Shown here: positions 5,857-6,829 of the stretch, piece by piece
How positions within the stretch are numbered: the first letter of the stretch is position 1
Layout of the letters: the number at the start of each line of letters is the position of its first letter
Assembly: GCA_035569695.1 (NCBI GenBank)
Contig: DATMMO010000455.1
Span: 1 to 6,829, forward strand
Source: DASXMT01 sp035569695
GTDB lineage: Bacteria; Actinomycetota; Acidimicrobiia; Acidimicrobiales; RAAP-2
Length of the DNA: 6,829 nt
Direction of reading: 5' to 3'
Position numbers and translations under genes: made by a program
The notes under the pieces: model-generated
What the model was told of the DNA's origin: nothing
Seen by the model: only the letters and a program-made list of their open reading frames with translations
Databases searched by the model: none

Positions 5857-5871
5857 GGCCGGCCCCGGCCA
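5856..5871 (+). terminator. GC-rich hairpin downstream of meaB, probable terminator
   Basis: TGGCCGG (5856-5862) and CCGGCCA (5865-5871) are exact reverse complements; the realistic fold is a 6-bp stem with a GCCC loop. It begins nine bases after the meaB stop. No T-run follows, as is common for terminators of high-GC actinobacteria. The stem is seen directly; the terminator role is inference. Confidence 0.5.
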
Positions 5872-6040
5872 AGGGCCCGTCCTCCAACCGGCTTGGGCCA
5901 TGGAGCGGCGATTCGCCTGCGTGGGCGGCGTTTCTCTGGCACCGCCGGCCATCCGGGCAGGCCGGGCCGGAGGGCAACGGCGGGGGATCGGCGTAACCGA
6001 GGCGTTATATGCCCGCTCATCTCCGTTAACACAGCGCTCG
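5872..6040. other. non-coding spacer between meaB and gntR
   Basis: I see no gene here: open frames that cross it are extensions of shadow frames of the neighbours. It holds a second GC hairpin, CCGGCC (5945-5950) with GGCCGG (5960-5965) around a 9-base loop. Its right end is AT-richer and holds the GTTA/TAAC half-sites annotated separately. Confidence 0.5.
5994..6030 (+). promoter_or_regulatory. candidate operator: GTTA/TAAC half-sites upstream of gntR
   Basis: TAAC (5994-5997) and GTTA (6004-6007) form an inverted repeat with a 6-base spacer. CGTTA recurs exactly 21 bases further on (6003-6007 and 6024-6028), and the second copy is part of the palindrome GTTAAC (6025-6030). The spacing of two helical turns places the sites on one DNA face just upstream of the presumed gntR promoter. 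GntR/HutC proteins often repress their own gene, so autoregulation is a reasonable guess. The motifs are seen; binding is inference. Confidence 0.3.
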
Positions 6041-6046
6041 TACGAT
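6041..6046 (+). promoter_or_regulatory. putative -10 element of leaderless gntR promoter
   Basis: TACGAT fits TANNNT and matches TATAAT at four positions. Eight bases separate it from the ATG at 6055, and no Shine-Dalgarno lies between, which suits a leaderless transcript. No good -35 is visible, so an activator or weak basal activity is possible. Confidence 0.42.
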
Positions 6047-6054
6047 GCCATGAC

Positions 6055-6828
6055 ATGCACCCCAGATCGGCTCGACGAGTGCAGCGGCTCCCGGCTGGTC
6101 AGCGCGAGCACGCCAGCCGTCGGCTCCGCGACCTGATCCGGTCCAACATCCACTGGGGCGCCTATCCGGGCGGCTTCCTGCCCGGTGAGTCAGAGCTCAT
6201 GGTCGCCCATGGTTCCTCCCGGGCCACCGTCCGCGAGGCGCTCACCATGCTCCGTCACGAAGGGGTGATCGATCGACAGCAGGGTACCGGCACCTTCGTC
6301 ATCTCCCATACCGCGTCGGCTCAACTGCGCGAAGCCCACGGTGTCTTCCGCCCTGAGCGCGACAGCATGTTCGACCACCACCACACCTTGGAGGTCGATC
6401 GCACCTGGGTGCCCATACCCGACATCGTCGCCGCCCGTCTGGAGGTCGACCCGGGACAGACGTGTCTCCGCTTCGAGTACGTGGCCTCCCATGACGGCGA
6501 CGTGTTCGCCGTAGCCACCAACTACGTGCTCGATCCGGAGGCCAGTGCCATCGGGACGATCCCCCTGGGGCAGAGCTGGTACGACCTGCTCGACCGGGCT
6601 CAGCTGGTGGTGGGCGAGTCCGAGTTCGTGATCGGGTGCATGAACGCCGACGAGCACACCGCATCGCTTCTCTCCGCTGAGCCCGGTTCGGCCATGCTCA
6701 CCATGGAGCAGGTGATCAGGGACGACCACGGCCGGCTGTACAACTTCGCCTTCGTGGCCGCCAGGGGCGACCGCAACAGCATCGTGTCCCGGGCCCGTCG
6801 GGGCTACGAAGGCGGCCACCCCCTCTGA
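6055..6828 (+). CDS. GntR-family (HutC-like) transcription regulator
   Basis: 257-residue DNA-binding regulator. The N-terminal winged helix-turn-helix (about 18-83) is clear: RLRDLIRSNIHWGAYPGGFL (23-42), PGESEL (43-48), the recognition-helix motif SRATVREALTMLRHEGVI (55-72), and the wing RQQGTGTFV (74-82). The remainder (about 105-250) resembles the UTRA ligand-binding domain of the HutC subfamily: RTWVPIPDIVAARLEVDPG (116-134), CLRFEYVASHDG, a middle LGQSWYDLL segment, and the closing FAFVAARGDRNSIV. The typical linker motif before UTRA is not obvious, so the subfamily is less sure than the GntR call. HutC-type regulators sense small metabolites such as sugars, amino acids or their derivatives; the ligand cannot be read from sequence. 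The ATG at 6055 is the only plausible start near the HTH; its stop lies one base before the window end. Targets may lie downstream, outside the window. Confidence 0.88.
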   Translation: MHPRSARRVQRLPAGQREHASRRLRDLIRSNIHWGAYPGGFLPGESELMVAHGSSRATVREALTMLRHEGVIDRQQGTGTFVISHTASAQLREAHGVFRPERDSMFDHHHTLEVDRTWVPIPDIVAARLEVDPGQTCLRFEYVASHDGDVFAVATNYVLDPEASAIGTIPLGQSWYDLLDRAQLVVGESEFVIGCMNADEHTASLLSAEPGSAMLTMEQVIRDDHGRLYNFAFVAARGDRNSIVSRARRGYEGGHPL

Positions 6829-6829
6829 G

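Noticed and set aside
5872..6040. Small RNA or small protein in the meaB-gntR spacer
   Set aside because: There are GC hairpins but no clear promoter-plus-terminator pair, and no open frame that is not a shadow or a neighbour's extension.
5437..6054. Long N-terminal extension of the GntR regulator from an upstream ATG inside meaB
   Set aside because: The extension is the out-of-frame reading of meaB followed by the spacer; the HTH domain needs only a start near 6055.
5079..6056. 325-residue minus-strand open frame across meaB and the spacer
   Set aside because: It is a shadow of meaB; no family motif and no promoter or ribosome site on that strand.

Overview
The window is GC-rich DNA with six closely packed housekeeping-type genes, all apparently complete. 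The protein sequences look actinobacterial. The FBPase resembles the mycobacterial GlpX type, MurA has Asp in place of the usual catalytic Cys, and the MeaB GTPase carries the NPGWGD...QANKAGLLEIAD signature that I associate with Actinobacteria. An atpD-atpC pair a short way upstream of murA also recalls the mycobacterial order. The genus cannot be fixed from the sequence; a deep-branching high-GC actinobacterium (for example an acidimicrobial lineage) is my inference.

Layout. Positions 1-105 are a non-coding leader with a GC hairpin, short tandem heptamers and a clear ribosome binding site. They precede atpD (106-1551) and atpC (1570-2100), which are the F1 beta and epsilon subunits and look like the 3' end of an atp operon. 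Convergent to them, 21 bases away, is glpX (minus strand, 2122-3117), a class II fructose-1,6-bisphosphatase. A divergent intergenic region of about 200 bases separates glpX from murA (3316-4674), the first committed enzyme of peptidoglycan synthesis. Then comes meaB (4725-5846), a G3E-type P-loop GTPase that protects and loads B12-dependent acyl-CoA mutases. A 208-base non-coding stretch with GC-rich hairpins follows, and the window ends with a GntR/HutC-type transcription regulator (6055-6828).

How they relate. atpD and atpC act together in ATP synthase. GlpX (gluconeogenesis) and MurA (cell wall) are independent functions sharing a divergent promoter region. MeaB normally serves methylmalonyl-CoA mutase or a relative, but no mutase gene is in the window. 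The regulator's target is unknown; candidate operator half-sites lie in its own promoter region.

Most notable points: (1) MurA has Asp143 at the position of the catalytic, fosfomycin-reactive Cys, which predicts intrinsic fosfomycin resistance. (2) MeaB carries an Ala/Asp-rich insertion of about 40 residues between its P-loop helix and switch I. (3) AtpC carries a Gly/Asp-rich insertion inside its N-terminal beta domain and an acidic extension in its C-terminal domain. (4) glpX, murA, gntR and probably meaB have a -10-like hexamer 7-11 bases before the start codon and no good Shine-Dalgarno, which points to leaderless transcripts and revises the glpX start. I found no convincing wholly new system; no mobile element, CRISPR array, tRNA or rRNA is visible.
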